From: UBA2357 sp002344625
GTDB taxonomy: Bacteria; Pseudomonadota; Gammaproteobacteria; Burkholderiales; Rhodocyclaceae
Direction of reading: 5' to 3'
Length of the DNA stretch: 64,000 nt
Assembly: GCA_937995335.1 (NCBI GenBank)
Contig: CALKIH010000011.1
Span: 142,049-206,048, forward strand
The position numbers and the translations under genes were made by a program. Below the pieces are notes generated by a model. That model did not search any database. It worked only from the letters and a program-made list of their open reading frames with translations, and was not told where the DNA came from. Within the stretch, counting starts at the first letter, position 1; each line of letters starts with the position of its first letter. Below are positions 34,101-43,601 of the stretch, piece after piece.

Positions 34101-36616
34101 GATGCCGCATACATGACGGCATCGCGGTAGTCGTACACGATGCCGCCGAAGTCCGGATCGATCATGTCGACCTTGGCGGTAATCGGAGGCTGGTTGAGGC
34201 CGTGGGGTGGAAATTCCACCGCCGCGTCGAAACCATACGGCCGCGGGTCGGTGATTCCGAAAGACCGCACCGCGGCGAGATAGATCTCCCCCAGCCCGGC
34301 GTCGCGACAATGCTTTCGCCATCGCTCGCCGGTCGCCCGGGCGTCGGCGAGTTGGTTGGCGCGATAAATCAGCAGCAGCGGCTTGCCGTCGACCCGGATG
34401 TAACGATCGTCGGCCAGGAATTTCTCGATCGACGCAATGAAGCGCAGGTCGTCGCGCGCGCTGTGCGCCTGCGCCATCAGAATTTCCTTGTCCTGACCGT
34501 CCCACCGGCGGGTCCAGTTCTCGTTCGCCCAGCATAGGCAGTAGGGTAGTGTCAGGGTTCTGTCGGCATGGTAGTTTTCGATCGGCGTTTCGAGCAGCCG
34601 GGTTCCGTTGAACCAGTAGTAATAGAAGCAGAAGCCGTGCACGCCGTGGCTGCGGGCAAGTTCGACCTGCTGATGCAGCACTTGCGGCATGCGCAGATCG
34701 TAGAACCCCAGGTCGGCCGGAAGATGGGGCTGATAGTGGCCGACGAAGCGCGGTACCGCGCGGGTGACGTTGTGCCACTCGGTGAAGCCGGTTCCCCACC
34801 ACGCGTCGTTCTCCGGGATCGGATGGAACTGCGGCAGGTAGTAGGCGATGACCTTGAGCGGCGACGCGGCGCCCGGCTTGCGATAGGTGCGCTGACGGTA
34901 TTCAGGTGCGCGCGATTCGTCCCCCGGCGAGCGCAGGATCTGCCGCGTGTAGCGCTCGTTGGCGCCGCCGTCGCTGTCGGTCATTTTCGCGGTTCTGATT
35001 TCGATCACCTGGCGGCCGCCGGCCTTGACGATCGCAGCTAGGCCGATCTCGGCCGCCAGTGCGACGGCGGCGTCGTATTCGCCATCGGCCGGGCTCAGGT
35101 GTTTTTGCAGCAGATCCGCCAGCACCTGGCCCCCGATGCAATAGATCGCATCGGGGTAATAGCTTGCTTCGTCGAAGGCCGCGAGCGGGATCGCCAGCTT
35201 TTGGGCCAGGCCCTCGACGAAGCTGCCGTCCTCGGCGGCCCACAGGTTCATGGCCGGCGCGGACGTCGGCACGATCATCCCGATGCGGCGATCGTTCGCG
35301 ATGGCCTCGGCCATCCCCTTGAGCGCGACCGGCTCCAGGAAAACACCGGCAAAACCGATGAACGCATGGCGCCGGGTCTGATCGAGTTCGTCGAAATCGA
35401 GGCTTAGGCGAATCATGAGGTCGCTCGGGCCTGGCTCCAGTCGTGCCAGCGTCGGCCGGATGAGGCTGAAGAGAGGGGTGTCGGTACGTGCGAGCAGTAC
35501 CATCGAGCGTGCAAGCGAGGCCAGCGCTGCACGCACATCTTCGGGCACGGACGTGTGGCTCAGCAGGATGAGGTGGGTCTCGAACGGCATGCTCCGAAGA
35601 TGCCGCGCGACTTCTCCGAGCATGCCGGCGCCGCGGGCATCGACAACCAGAATGATGCGTGCGACTGCGGGCTGATTCGTGCCGGTCCGGTCCGAGGGTA
35701 AGGCGGCGAAAGTCCGAACGTTCGCCTCTGCGCCTTCGCCCATCATCTCCTCGAGGATGTGAGCTTTGGCCTTTCGATAGTCGCGAAATGGAATCGGGAT
35801 TGCCGGTTCGCGCGTGTCGGCGATCGCGAACCCCGCGGTACGCGCGACGAGAGTGAAGATGCGCTCGACGACGTGCGCGAAGGTTTCGTTGCGCTGCCCG
35901 GCCTCCGGCTCGAAGTGCTGGAGTTCGATTCCGGCGTTTGCCAGCAGCGACAGCGCTTCGGGCCTGAACCAGAACATCGTGCCGGCAAAGAACTCCACCT
36001 TCTGGAGCGACTCGGGTACGCCAAGGCAGGCGCACAGTGATTTGACGCGATCGGCGCAGCCCTTCCAGTAACGGCCTTCGGTCAGGAGATAGGCGTCGGG
36101 GCCGACCAGGCCGACACCGCCTTCACCGCGTATGCCGGCAATCATTGCGCCTATCGCGACAGGATCCGGCAATAGCCGTTCGAGAATGTCGTGCCGCCAG
36201 CGGCTGCCGTGTTCGCTGTAGCGGCTGCTCTTCGAATGCAGTTTGCAGACCGCGTCATACGGATCGAGTGTGCCGCTTCCGAGCAGCGTGATGAACGGCC
36301 CGACGTCCCGGCCGCGATTCGGGTGGACGAAGAGCCGAGCGTTTGGAACATGCTTGAGTATGGCCGGTTCGATGGCGTTGCGATCCGCGTCCGAGACGAC
36401 CGAAACATAAAGATCGAAGGCTTCCGGAATGCGCTCGAGATATTCTGCGAATTCGTCCCATGTGTCGGTGTAGAACAGGTGGAGGACAACGGCGATGCGC
36501 GCGCGCGCGGGTTCGAGAAGGGTGTGCGGAAGGATGCAATCGACCTGCGGTGCAAACCGTGTGCCCTTCCATGTGCGCCGTGACCGGGCCGCTTCTTTGC
36601 CTTTCTTCTTAGACAT
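31103..36616 (-). CDS. giant multi-module glycosyltransferase (RgpF / WbsX / GT2 / GT4)
   Basis: 1837-residue protein. Residues about 20-290 match rhamnan-synthesis F (RgpF) proteins (HLFYTDTWDEFAEYL, HPNRGRDVGPF). After a less clear stretch, about 585-920 is a WbsX/GH99-like domain (KVIAYYLPQFHPIPENDAWWG, GFCFYYYWF). About 990-1200 is a degenerate GT2-like module and 1219-1460 a clear GT2 (VTIIIPTREQP, LFLNDD, GGFDPGYSLAYADLDLCLR). About 1510-1837 is a GT4-like module (RVGWAGGVSHAGDLALL, LLEYGILGIPVIATD). No signal peptide or membrane helix is evident, so it acts in the cytosol. Likely assembles a multi-sugar glycan on flagellin, whose genes follow, or an O-antigen-like chain. ATG has AAGGA seven bases upstream. 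Confidence 0.85.
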   Translation of the reverse strand: MSKKKGKEAARSRRTWKGTRFAPQVDCILPHTLLEPARARIAVVLHLFYTDTWDEFAEYLERIPEAFDLYVSVVSDADRNAIEPAILKHVPNARLFVHPNRGRDVGPFITLLGSGTLDPYDAVCKLHSKSSRYSEHGSRWRHDILERLLPDPVAIGAMIAGIRGEGGVGLVGPDAYLLTEGRYWKGCADRVKSLCACLGVPESLQKVEFFAGTMFWFRPEALSLLANAGIELQHFEPEAGQRNETFAHVVERIFTLVARTAGFAIADTREPAIPIPFRDYRKAKAHILEEMMGEGAEANVRTFAALPSDRTGTNQPAVARIILVVDARGAGMLGEVARHLRSMPFETHLILLSHTSVPEDVRAALASLARSMVLLARTDTPLFSLIRPTLARLEPGPSDLMIRLSLDFDELDQTRRHAFIGFAGVFLEPVALKGMAEAIANDRRIGMIVPTSAPAMNLWAAEDGSFVEGLAQKLAIPLAAFDEASYYPDAIYCIGGQVLADLLQKHLSPADGEYDAAVALAAEIGLAAIVKAGGRQVIEIRTAKMTDSDGGANERYTRQILRSPGDESRAPEYRQRTYRKPGAASPLKVIAYYLPQFHPIPENDAWWGTGFTEWHNVTRAVPRFVGHYQPHLPADLGFYDLRMPQVLHQQVELARSHGVHGFCFYYYWFNGTRLLETPIENYHADRTLTLPYCLCWANENWTRRWDGQDKEILMAQAHSARDDLRFIASIEKFLADDRYIRVDGKPLLLIYRANQLADARATGERWRKHCRDAGLGEIYLAAVRSFGITDPRPYGFDAAVEFPPHGLNQPPITAKVDMIDPDFGGIVYDYRDAVMYAASEKYAEKARTDYPVFAGSMLSWDNDARRRGTGHVFHNASPQAYANWLRLAGLHSARVNNAGDTLVFVNAWNEWAEGTHLEPDRRYGHAYLTATADTVALFAPHEDPVRNDSPASLGFASPLLDTIPAHLVPRRGPVELALYRDRLAHLGQAPKLRMILPFGEMGIGVLDTLYTLAEQRYTRLCLSVITPERFRCEWAQPIPCVHYHQSNLIAGMNQAVADCDEEWLVFLEKSDQLLPHSLLAIATELAANHGIVALYTDECSVNEANGRTEPVLKPDFDPVRLEHQPYVGGLLVVRRSAFLGVGGFDERHAGFEQHDLVLRLFARHGANSIRHLPEILVWRRTHPASRSLRPDALPMLEARIRDEHRSRSHSEEDPADQATRVTIIIPTREQPEALKRCVESIFATVQDTCFDLIVVDHLNHSDAARGFLDGLRLVAPERIRIVEYRDAFNIAAINNAGAASASGSHLLFLNDDTAALHPEWLDRMLEEAKRTEVGIVGCRLVFPDGRLQHAGIVLGLSGVADFAWNGAPMDAPGRSGELRVPHVVSAVTGACMLVKRSVFDAAGGFDPGYSLAYADLDLCLRAKQLGYLTVFTPHATLMHEAGRTLKAQMQGANANLAEHAFATQQTRFLTAWRRIIARDPAYHPALSLNSRKADLEPIAAFAPDPISWTDLPRVLALPADREGSGAYRVIQPANNAHMIGSARARVADGYPLPIMFERLDIDTLFTQRQVDDAQLAALAGVRTTTDARVVMDFDDLLSAVPDSSIHKQAVWPDIERRVAEACALSHAITVSTAPLAREMLRFHDDVRVVPNAIDTAVWRPELVRDRPPGTRLRVGWAGGVSHAGDLALLREVVKTLADEVEWVFLGMCLEDMRPHLTEFHRGVPFADYPSRLAGLGLDLALAPLAINRFNECKSNLRLLEYGILGIPVIATDIVPYQCGLPVALLPNDAAAWTREIRARIGASDALRADGSSLRDAILQNWTVDTHLPGWVSAWTRR

Positions 36617-36679
36617 GCATGTCCTTCGTTCCGATTTGCCGCCGCGGTGTTTCGCCGTCTCGTCCGGAGGGTGAGCGCT

Positions 36680-39056
36680 TCAAGCGCGCCCGGGCTTGCG
36701 CGTCACCAGTACCGCGATGTACTCCGCCCGAATACCGCGCGAGAGGTCATCGATTTCGACCACTTCGGGATGCAGACCATTTTCCGCAGGTTGGGCACCA
36801 GCCGGAGGATTCGAGCACGACGTCCGCGTCGTTCGGGGCGCGCCGAATGACATACATGTCATGGTAGCGATCAAGGTTTCCCTTGGGAAAATGCTGAACG
36901 ATCGAGAAGTTGCCCAGTCTCGATACCGCATCGAGCACGAAACGGTCGGTGACGATGTTGCAGCCGTAAACGGCCGGGTCGAGTCGGCCGCAGGTCTCAT
37001 TGGTCTCCCAGAACACGAAGTCCTCGGTCCACGTCGCCGGATCGCCGTACTCGTCGGGTTTCAATTCGGCGAAGAGTGGATAGCCATGTGTGCTGATGAC
37101 CAGATGGCCGCCGGGGCGCAGCAACCGGGCCAGCGTCGCAAGCCACTCCAGCCAGTCGGCGCGTGACAGGTGGGTAAACAACGAAAACACCAGAATGACA
37201 TCGAAGCGCTCGGCATGATCGGCGAGCGCCGCGGGGTCGAGCGCAGACAGAAAACCGTCCAGGCCGAATGACCGCCGGTGAAAATCCAGCATGTCCTGTT
37301 CCAGGTCGGAGACCTTCAGCGAGCGAAAGTGGGGTTTCAACCAGCGCGTGACCCGGCCGTATCCGGCGGCGAATTCGAGCAGGTCGAGTTCGCCCGGGAC
37401 AAGACCCTGGGTTTCGAGTGCGCCAACGAGCCCTTGTGCGACCTCGTGGCCCGTGCGCATGTAGTAATTCTTGGCGGCCTCGTCGGAACTCAATCGCGTG
37501 CGGGCGTAGTTGAACATCTCGTCACGTGTGGAGATCACGTCACTGACCGGCGTGCCGGATCCGAGCGGTTCGGTCGCGATGCTGGCGGTTGGAAGCGGTT
37601 TTTTGAGAACCACTAGCGCCTGTGGCAGACGGGCCGCGTCGTCGATGAACTCGATCAGTTCGAGCCGGTCCGTCCAGTGTTTTTCCACATACCCGCGTGA
37701 GACCATCGCCTCGCCGTAGAAGCTTGAAGGGCGCAGATCTCCACCGCCCGTCGGGCTGTAGATGAATTCGCCCCGGTCGTAGGCCGACTCGGTTGCGGCG
37801 AGGTCGGGAAAGGCTTCGGCAAGGGCCTTGTGCCACTCGCTCTCGACACTGGCCGCGCCCTTGTAGCGCTGGCATTTCGCAGCGAAGTCGCGCCCCCAGG
37901 TGGTGAACGCGATGAATCCGCCGGGTTTCAGCACCCGAGTGAATTCCTCGATCCAGGCGTTCGCGGCATGCTCTGCGAGATGCGAAAACACCGAGTAGGC
38001 AACGACGAGATCGAAACTGTCATCGGCGATTTCGGTGGGAGGCAGGGCCGGGACCGTCTCGAATCGGCCGTAGGGGAAGGTTTCCTTGCACAAGTCTATG
38101 AAACCGGGGTCGACATCGATCCCGAGAATGTTCTCGGGCCTGAAGTCGCGCAGGAAAATACGTGCGAATCGGCCCCAGCCCGTGCCGAAATCAAGCATGC
38201 GACCGTGACCGGTCCAGCGCGCACCCTGTTGTTCGCAGAGGTTTCTCACGATCTGGTAAAACTTGAAACCTTCCCGGATCGCGCCTTCGTTGCTCGATCC
38301 CACCATGCCGACCTGTATCTCGTCGGAGGGAAAGCCCGGTAATGGATAGCCCTCGAAGGATTTGGACTCGACGCTCGCCAGCAGCGCCTCCAGCCATGTG
38401 CACTCGTCGGTCCGGTGGAGGGTCTCCCAGCCTTCAGCCGGGATGCCGCCGCTACCGTTTCGCCTGCCGGAACGCTTCAGCGCCGCGAGCCGGCCTTCCA
38501 GTTTCCGGTTTTCGCCGACCAGCCGCTTGTTTTCACTTTCCAGAGCCGTGAGGCGTTCGAGGGCCTTGCGTGTTTCGGGTAGGGGGGTGCGCAGATCGGC
38601 CACGAGACGTGCCCAGGCCACGGCGGACAGGGCAGGTGCCGCACCGATCAGGTCGCGGGCAAGCGCCAGGGCGTCGGCGTTCATGCCGTCCGCGCGCAAG
38701 ACCGGGCTCAGGGTCGCCAGCGCATGCTCATGCTCGCCTTTCAGCGCGAGTACCGAGGCCAGTCTGATCGATACGGCAGGCGGCGCATCCTCGCACCGGC
38801 TCGCCTCGCGAAAAAAAACTTCGGCCGCATCCTGGTCGTCCTGCACCACGGCGATCGCGCCCAAATCGTTATAGACCTCCCAGCATGGCGACCCTTTGCC
38901 GGCCAGTTCCTGGAGGATTTCGAAGCCCTCGTCCAGCTTGCCGGCGCCAATCAATGTGCAGGCGCGCGCATGTTCGCCGAGATCCTTGGCGGCGCGTGAC
39001 GAGGTGATGCCTGTCGGTGAGGCGATATCCACGTTGTGATCTTCCTTTTCGTTCAT
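36680..39056 (-). CDS. TPR protein with two SAM methyltransferase domains (3' frameshift suspected)
   Basis: The unbroken frame runs 39056-36747 (769 residues). Residues 1-145 are TPR-like and homologous to the C-terminus of the upstream sulfotransferase fusion; 160-195 is a coiled coil (LERLTALESENKRLVGENRK). Methyltransferase domain 1 starts near 285 (MLDFGTGWGRFARIF) and domain 2 near 557 (LLEFAAGYGRVTRW). After about position 36800 the frame becomes unlike protein (CPTCGKWSASRSGRNR), while the neighbouring frame continues with good codon bias (GLHPEVVEIDDLSRGIRAEY) to a stop at 36680, the end given here. I read this as a frameshift, real or from sequencing. Likely methylates glycan intermediates. 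Confidence 0.75.
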
Positions 39057-39168
39057 GCGCTCAAAGCATCATGCACCGGGACGCCTGTCATCCCGGATTC
39101 CAGTATATCGGTCGTGATCGAGCGGCAATCGTCGAACACGGCGCAAATTCCGCGCATCGCTATTGCCG

Positions 39169-41760
39169 TTATCCTCCGGCGCGCAAATCGGCGACGAGTC
39201 TCGCCCACGTGACTGCGTCGAGTTGTCCGGTCTGGTTGATCGTCTCGCGCACGGCGGTGAGAAGGTCGGTATTCCGCGGATCCGCACGCAGCAGGCAGCC
39301 CAGTGTGCCGATCGCATCGCGAGGCTGCCCAGCCGCCAGTTGAACCGCGGCAAGATTGTGGTGTGCGAGCCCGGGCGGTGTCTCTCTCGATGCGGCCTGC
39401 TGCAGCAGCGCGATGCACGAGACCGTATCGCCACGCTGCAGCAGCAGGCTGGCGAGGTCGTTGTAGGGTTCCCACAGCGCGGTTCCGGTGTTGACGAGGG
39501 CGCGCAATCTCTGTTCGGCCTCGGCGATCGCGCCGGACTCGAGAAGCTGCTCGGCAAGTACGTATTGGCGCCGTTCGACGTCATCTCCATGCGCCTCGGC
39601 GACCGGCGCCGGCACGTCGGCATGTTCCACGACCCATGGGTGCGTGGCGAGTTGCTCATCGGAGAACAGCGCGTCGGCGAACAAGGCATCCGGTACATGG
39701 CGGTGATCGATCGCGGTGAACATGAGATTCGCAAGCCATCGTCCATCGAAGAGGCGCGTTTCGTCGATCGCGTAGCGCGTCAACAGCCAGTGCAGCAGCT
39801 TGTTGCGCTGAGCCGGCGATGCGCCGGCCGTAATCCGGGCGAGTGGGTTGCGGTGCGCGAACAGCGGGTCCGCGTAGGGAAGGGTGGGTGCCAGGCTGAC
39901 GACCTCGACGTCGAAAAGCAGGGCCTGCAGCGAGACGCTGGAAAAGTCCGCGACGACGGCATCGACCCACGGGATCAACATCTGGGTGTCGATGCCTCCA
40001 CCTTCCGGCGGAAAGCATACGTTCGGGAGGCGTGCGAGATGCTTGCGTTCGGCCGGCGTCAGCGCGTGATCCATCGGATGCTCGGTCAGCACATACAGCG
40101 CCTCCTCGGGCTCGGCGCGTGCGAACATGGGCTCCAGTGCGGCAAACACCGGTGTGCGTCCATCCAGCGCAAAGCGCTCGGCGAGGGGCAGCAGAACGAT
40201 CCGCTGCCCGTTTCTGCGCAAGCCCGCGACCCAATCGCGCGCCGCGCCGGATGGGTTGACGGCATGCCGCGCAGCGGCACGAAACCGGGTGATCGCGGCG
40301 TATCCCGCGGTGTCGACCGTGTGTGCGTCGATCAGCGACGTCTGTTCCTCGAGCACCCGCCCTTTGCCCCAACCGCAGGGGTCGAGCGACCAGAAGGGCG
40401 GGTAAGGCGCCCGGAACAACCAGCTCACTTCGATGTTCAAGCTTGCCGCACCGGGAAAGGCCAGCTTCAGCCAGCGCGATTCGCTCATCAGGATCAGCAC
40501 ATCGGGTACGAAGTCCGTGCAGCGGTCCCGGATCATTTTGACCAGTGCGAGGACGCGTGGATCGTCATCCGCCAGGCGATCGAGCGCATGGCGCGGCACG
40601 CCGTCGAGCGTGTTTCCGAGACGCAGCGCGGTCTGGTCGAGCACGTGGCGACGGCCGCCGAACGACGGAGCGTCCGCCGGCATCGAGGCTTCGAAGCACA
40701 GCAGGCGTCCGGCATAACCCGGGCAAGCCTTGGCAAGCTCTCCATCGAGACGCTCGAACCACTGCAGCCAGCCCGCCATGATCCCCGGCTCGTTGAGGTC
40801 GAAATAGGGGTCGAGGCTGAACAGGACTTGCAGCCGCCGTGGCGTTGCCCCCGATGCCGTGCGCGCATCGCCCTGCGCGTAGCCGAAGGTGTGCATGAAA
40901 TCCGCGAATGCCTCGTCGCAAGCCGATGCAAGATCCGGCGGCAGATCCGTTCGCCAGCGGGCGATCGACCGCGACGCCGACCCGGAGGTGGCATGTACTG
41001 CGCGCAGTTGCTCATCCGCTTCGATGTCGGCGAGGATCGTGCCCACCAGAGCGTCGCTGGCCTCCAGGTCGAGATAGCGCAGAATCCTCTCCAGGGTTGC
41101 CGCCGGCGCAGCGATCATGTCTTCGTAGCGCACGAGTAATGCTTGGCTGCAGCGCGTATGCCAGGCCTCCACCACCCACGGGCGCGCCATCGCCGCCCGG
41201 TGGTGGATGTATTCCAGGTCGCTGGCAACGTCCTGGCGGCCGAACGCTGCGTAGCCGCGTTTGGCATTGAATGCCAACGACGAGCAGATCAGGTCGCGTG
41301 GGTCGCGCACGAGAAAGATTTCTTTGCCGGCGGGGCAGATCAGCTGGACGAGCCACTCGGGCGAGAGATTTTTTTCGGCGTAGTAGCGGGGCGTGCCGTT
41401 GCCGCCCTGGCGATGGTGTAGCTGGGCGTAGTGGCCGGCCGCTTCGGCCGCTGCCTCGTGTGCGGATTCCACTATCCGCGCGCCGCCGCCCGGGTGGGTT
41501 CGCAGGGTGTCGACAACGCGCTGGAAGCATTCGCGGGCGAACGTCGATTCGAGCGGGTAAGTGCGGTCTGCGGCAATGGCCGGGTGTGCGGCGAGCCAGC
41601 GCATCAGCAGCGTCGAACCGCTGCGGCCGACACTGGTGACCATCAACGGCGCCGGTACCTGCGTGGCCGGGGCGTGCGCCAGGGCCTTCGCCAGCGCGTC
41701 CAGATCGGGGGCGGGAAACGCGTGTCGTGGCGCCGAGCGTTGGAGTTTGTCGGGGTTCAT
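39169..41760 (-). CDS. sulfotransferase / glycan-transferase-like / TPR fusion protein
   Basis: 863 residues. Residues 38-290 are a PAPS-dependent sulfotransferase: the 5'-phosphosulfate loop is SVGRSGSTLLMRWL (from residue 43) and the 3'-phosphate-binding part is FLVRDPRDLICSSLAF. Residues about 300-690 resemble glycerophosphotransferase or capsule-transferase proteins (VVADFSSVSLQALLFDVEVV), though this is only a partial match. The last 135 residues are TPR-like and share WARLVADLR and neighbouring blocks with the next protein. The ATG overlaps the upstream stop (ATGA). Probably sulfates the sugar made by this cluster; PAPS can come from the CysC-type kinase at 46828-48018. Confidence 0.78.
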   Translation of the reverse strand: MNPDKLQRSAPRHAFPAPDLDALAKALAHAPATQVPAPLMVTSVGRSGSTLLMRWLAAHPAIAADRTYPLESTFARECFQRVVDTLRTHPGGGARIVESAHEAAAEAAGHYAQLHHRQGGNGTPRYYAEKNLSPEWLVQLICPAGKEIFLVRDPRDLICSSLAFNAKRGYAAFGRQDVASDLEYIHHRAAMARPWVVEAWHTRCSQALLVRYEDMIAAPAATLERILRYLDLEASDALVGTILADIEADEQLRAVHATSGSASRSIARWRTDLPPDLASACDEAFADFMHTFGYAQGDARTASGATPRRLQVLFSLDPYFDLNEPGIMAGWLQWFERLDGELAKACPGYAGRLLCFEASMPADAPSFGGRRHVLDQTALRLGNTLDGVPRHALDRLADDDPRVLALVKMIRDRCTDFVPDVLILMSESRWLKLAFPGAASLNIEVSWLFRAPYPPFWSLDPCGWGKGRVLEEQTSLIDAHTVDTAGYAAITRFRAAARHAVNPSGAARDWVAGLRRNGQRIVLLPLAERFALDGRTPVFAALEPMFARAEPEEALYVLTEHPMDHALTPAERKHLARLPNVCFPPEGGGIDTQMLIPWVDAVVADFSSVSLQALLFDVEVVSLAPTLPYADPLFAHRNPLARITAGASPAQRNKLLHWLLTRYAIDETRLFDGRWLANLMFTAIDHRHVPDALFADALFSDEQLATHPWVVEHADVPAPVAEAHGDDVERRQYVLAEQLLESGAIAEAEQRLRALVNTGTALWEPYNDLASLLLQRGDTVSCIALLQQAASRETPPGLAHHNLAAVQLAAGQPRDAIGTLGCLLRADPRNTDLLTAVRETINQTGQLDAVTWARLVADLRAGG

Positions 41761-42194
41761 GGCATCAGACTGGGGTGGCTTACGAGTCGGGGACGGCGTT
41801 CGGGGCGTTCGCCGTCAAGCCGGGTGCGCACGCCTTCACCGGTGAGGCCGCGCTTGAGCGGGAACAGCGCGCTCGGCAGCGCTTCGGCGCATGCGTCGAA
41901 CACCTGCGAGGCCGGCAGCACCCGATCCGCAATCAGTTGCGCGCGTGCGCGGGGGTTGGGTTCCACCGCCTGCAATCCACCCATGCCGAGACGCTGCAGT
42001 GCCCGCAGGTTGAGTCCGATATTGGCGCCGATCTCCAGCACGCTGTTCGGTGCCCGCCCGCAAAGCGGCGCGAGCATGCGGGCGAAGCCCTGTGCCCGAA
42101 GTGCGATGATTGCGTCGCTGGCGGGATTGCGATCGATGTAGGCGTTGCCGAATGCGCCCTGCCAGGCGGCGAGTTGGGGTGTGGGTGGGTTCAT
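41757..42194 (-). pseudogene. truncated pseudaminic-acid-type methylase
   Basis: 145 residues. The N-terminal 107 resemble the small methylases found with pseudaminic acid genes (WQGAFGNAYIDRN, VLEIGANIGLNLRALQRLG, VEPNPRARAQL). Homologues continue with about 90 more residues carrying the rest of the methyltransferase fold; here the sequence changes after QVFDACAEALP to an Arg-rich tail and stops. The missing part is not found in another frame because the next gene begins at once (ATGA overlap). I think the C-terminal half was deleted and the protein is inactive, but a shortened functional protein cannot be excluded. Confidence 0.65.
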
Positions 42195-42197
42195 GGA

Positions 42198-42932
42198 CTA
42201 CCAGCGGTAAGGGTTCTGCCGCACATGCCGGTTGATCGTGAGCACGTCGGGATGGGTCTCCAGGTAGCGCACCAGGTCGTCATGGCGAAACGGCCGCCCG
42301 AGCGACGCGAGATCGTCATAGATGCGGCAGGCGAGGCGGTAGTCGTCCTCGGTATCGACCACCAGCCGCCAGTGGCGGCGATCGGGAAGATGGTCCAGCA
42401 CCAGGGTGCGAAAGCGCGCCGGGCGGCGCCAGATGAAGGGCGTCACATGTTCCCGCTCGTAGGGGTCCGCCGCTTCGGCGGCGGCCGCTTCCAGCGCTTC
42501 GATCCGGAACGCCTCGCAGTCGTAACCGAGCGGCCAGCCCTGCAGCATCGCGGTGCGGGCATAGTCGAAGGCGCAGGCGGTACGGGCCGCGACGAGCGCG
42601 TCGACGACGTCGGGGTCGATGAACGGGCAGTCGGACGTCACCCGCACGACCACCCTGGCATCGCAGTCGTGCGCGGCGGCGCATGTCCGGGCCAGCACAT
42701 CGGCCTCGTCGCCACGGGCGATGCGGATGTCGTCGCGCGCCGCGAGATGCGCCACCAGCCCGGCCTGCGCTTCGCCATCGGGCACCGCGACACACAGGGC
42801 GTGCAGATTGCGGCACAGCCGCAGCCGTTCGATCACCCTGTCTATCATCGCCATTCCGGCCAGCGGGCGCAGTACCTTGCCGGGCAGCCTGGTCGAAGTC
42901 ATGCGCGCCTGGATGATGGCCACCGTGTTCAT
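42198..42932 (-). CDS. SpsF-like cytidylyltransferase
   Basis: 244-residue nucleotidyltransferase of the acylneuraminate cytidylyltransferase/SpsF group. N-terminal IIQARMTSTRLPGKVL is the nucleotide-binding motif, and VVRVTSDCPFIDPDVVDALV holds the metal-binding Asp. Probably activates a nonulosonic or similar acid sugar with CTP for transfer. It overlaps the upstream GT2 gene by four bases. Confidence 0.83.
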   Translation of the reverse strand: MNTVAIIQARMTSTRLPGKVLRPLAGMAMIDRVIERLRLCRNLHALCVAVPDGEAQAGLVAHLAARDDIRIARGDEADVLARTCAAAHDCDARVVVRVTSDCPFIDPDVVDALVAARTACAFDYARTAMLQGWPLGYDCEAFRIEALEAAAAEAADPYEREHVTPFIWRRPARFRTLVLDHLPDRRHWRLVVDTEDDYRLACRIYDDLASLGRPFRHDDLVRYLETHPDVLTINRHVRQNPYRW

Positions 42933-43594
42933 GCGTGCGGCCCTCCCGGCTTTGCGCGTTCACGCCGCATCGCCCTTATTGCCGCGCCGGCAATGCGCAG
43001 GTTGGCCTTGAGGCCGGAGCCGAAACGCGACGCGTCGGCACGCGGCAATACCTCGACATCCGATTCGATCCAGCGCAAACCATGCTGCAGGCCGGCAAGG
43101 GCAACCGCGGTGCCGATCGAGTCCGCCATGTCGAAGCTGCGCAGGAAGCCGAATGCCGCGAGGCGGTAGACCTTGAGCCCGCACAAAATGTCGCGCACGC
43201 CGTAGCGTCGCCGGGTGTAGGCGCTGAAGACGTGTTCCGACCAACGCGCGAAGCGGTCCCGCCGCCCGAGCGCGAGGTCGGCGTCGGCCCGCCGCAGCGC
43301 GTCGACTGCGCGTCTGGCGGAATCCATCGTGAGCTGGCCGTCCGCATCCAGCGTGAGCGCCAGATCGAAGCCGGCGCCGCGGGCGTGATCCAGCCCGGTG
43401 CCGAGCGCCGCGTCGTAGCCGCGCGGGGCGGGGTGGCGCAGCACCACGGCGCCATGGGCTGTCGCGATCGTGCCGGTGTCGTCGCTGCTGCCGTCGTCGA
43501 CGACGATCGCGGCCCAGTCGTGGGGACGGCGGTCCAGCACCGTCCCGATCGTCGTGGCTTCGTTGAGCGCGGGGATCACCAGGCTCACTTTCAT
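42929..43594 (-). CDS. family 2 glycosyltransferase (DPM-synthase-like)
   Basis: 221-residue GT2. SLVIPALNEATTIG opens the fold; VDDGSSDDTG and LDADGQL supply the nucleotide- and metal-binding aspartates. No transmembrane extension, so it is a soluble polyprenyl-phosphate-mannose-synthase-like enzyme. It lies between the NeuB-like and cytidylyltransferase genes; the donor sugar is unknown. Confidence 0.85.
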   Translation of the reverse strand: MKVSLVIPALNEATTIGTVLDRRPHDWAAIVVDDGSSDDTGTIATAHGAVVLRHPAPRGYDAALGTGLDHARGAGFDLALTLDADGQLTMDSARRAVDALRRADADLALGRRDRFARWSEHVFSAYTRRRYGVRDILCGLKVYRLAAFGFLRSFDMADSIGTAVALAGLQHGLRWIESDVEVLPRADASRFGSGLKANLRIAGAAIRAMRRERAKPGGPHA

Positions 43595-43601
43595 CGCTCG
43601 T

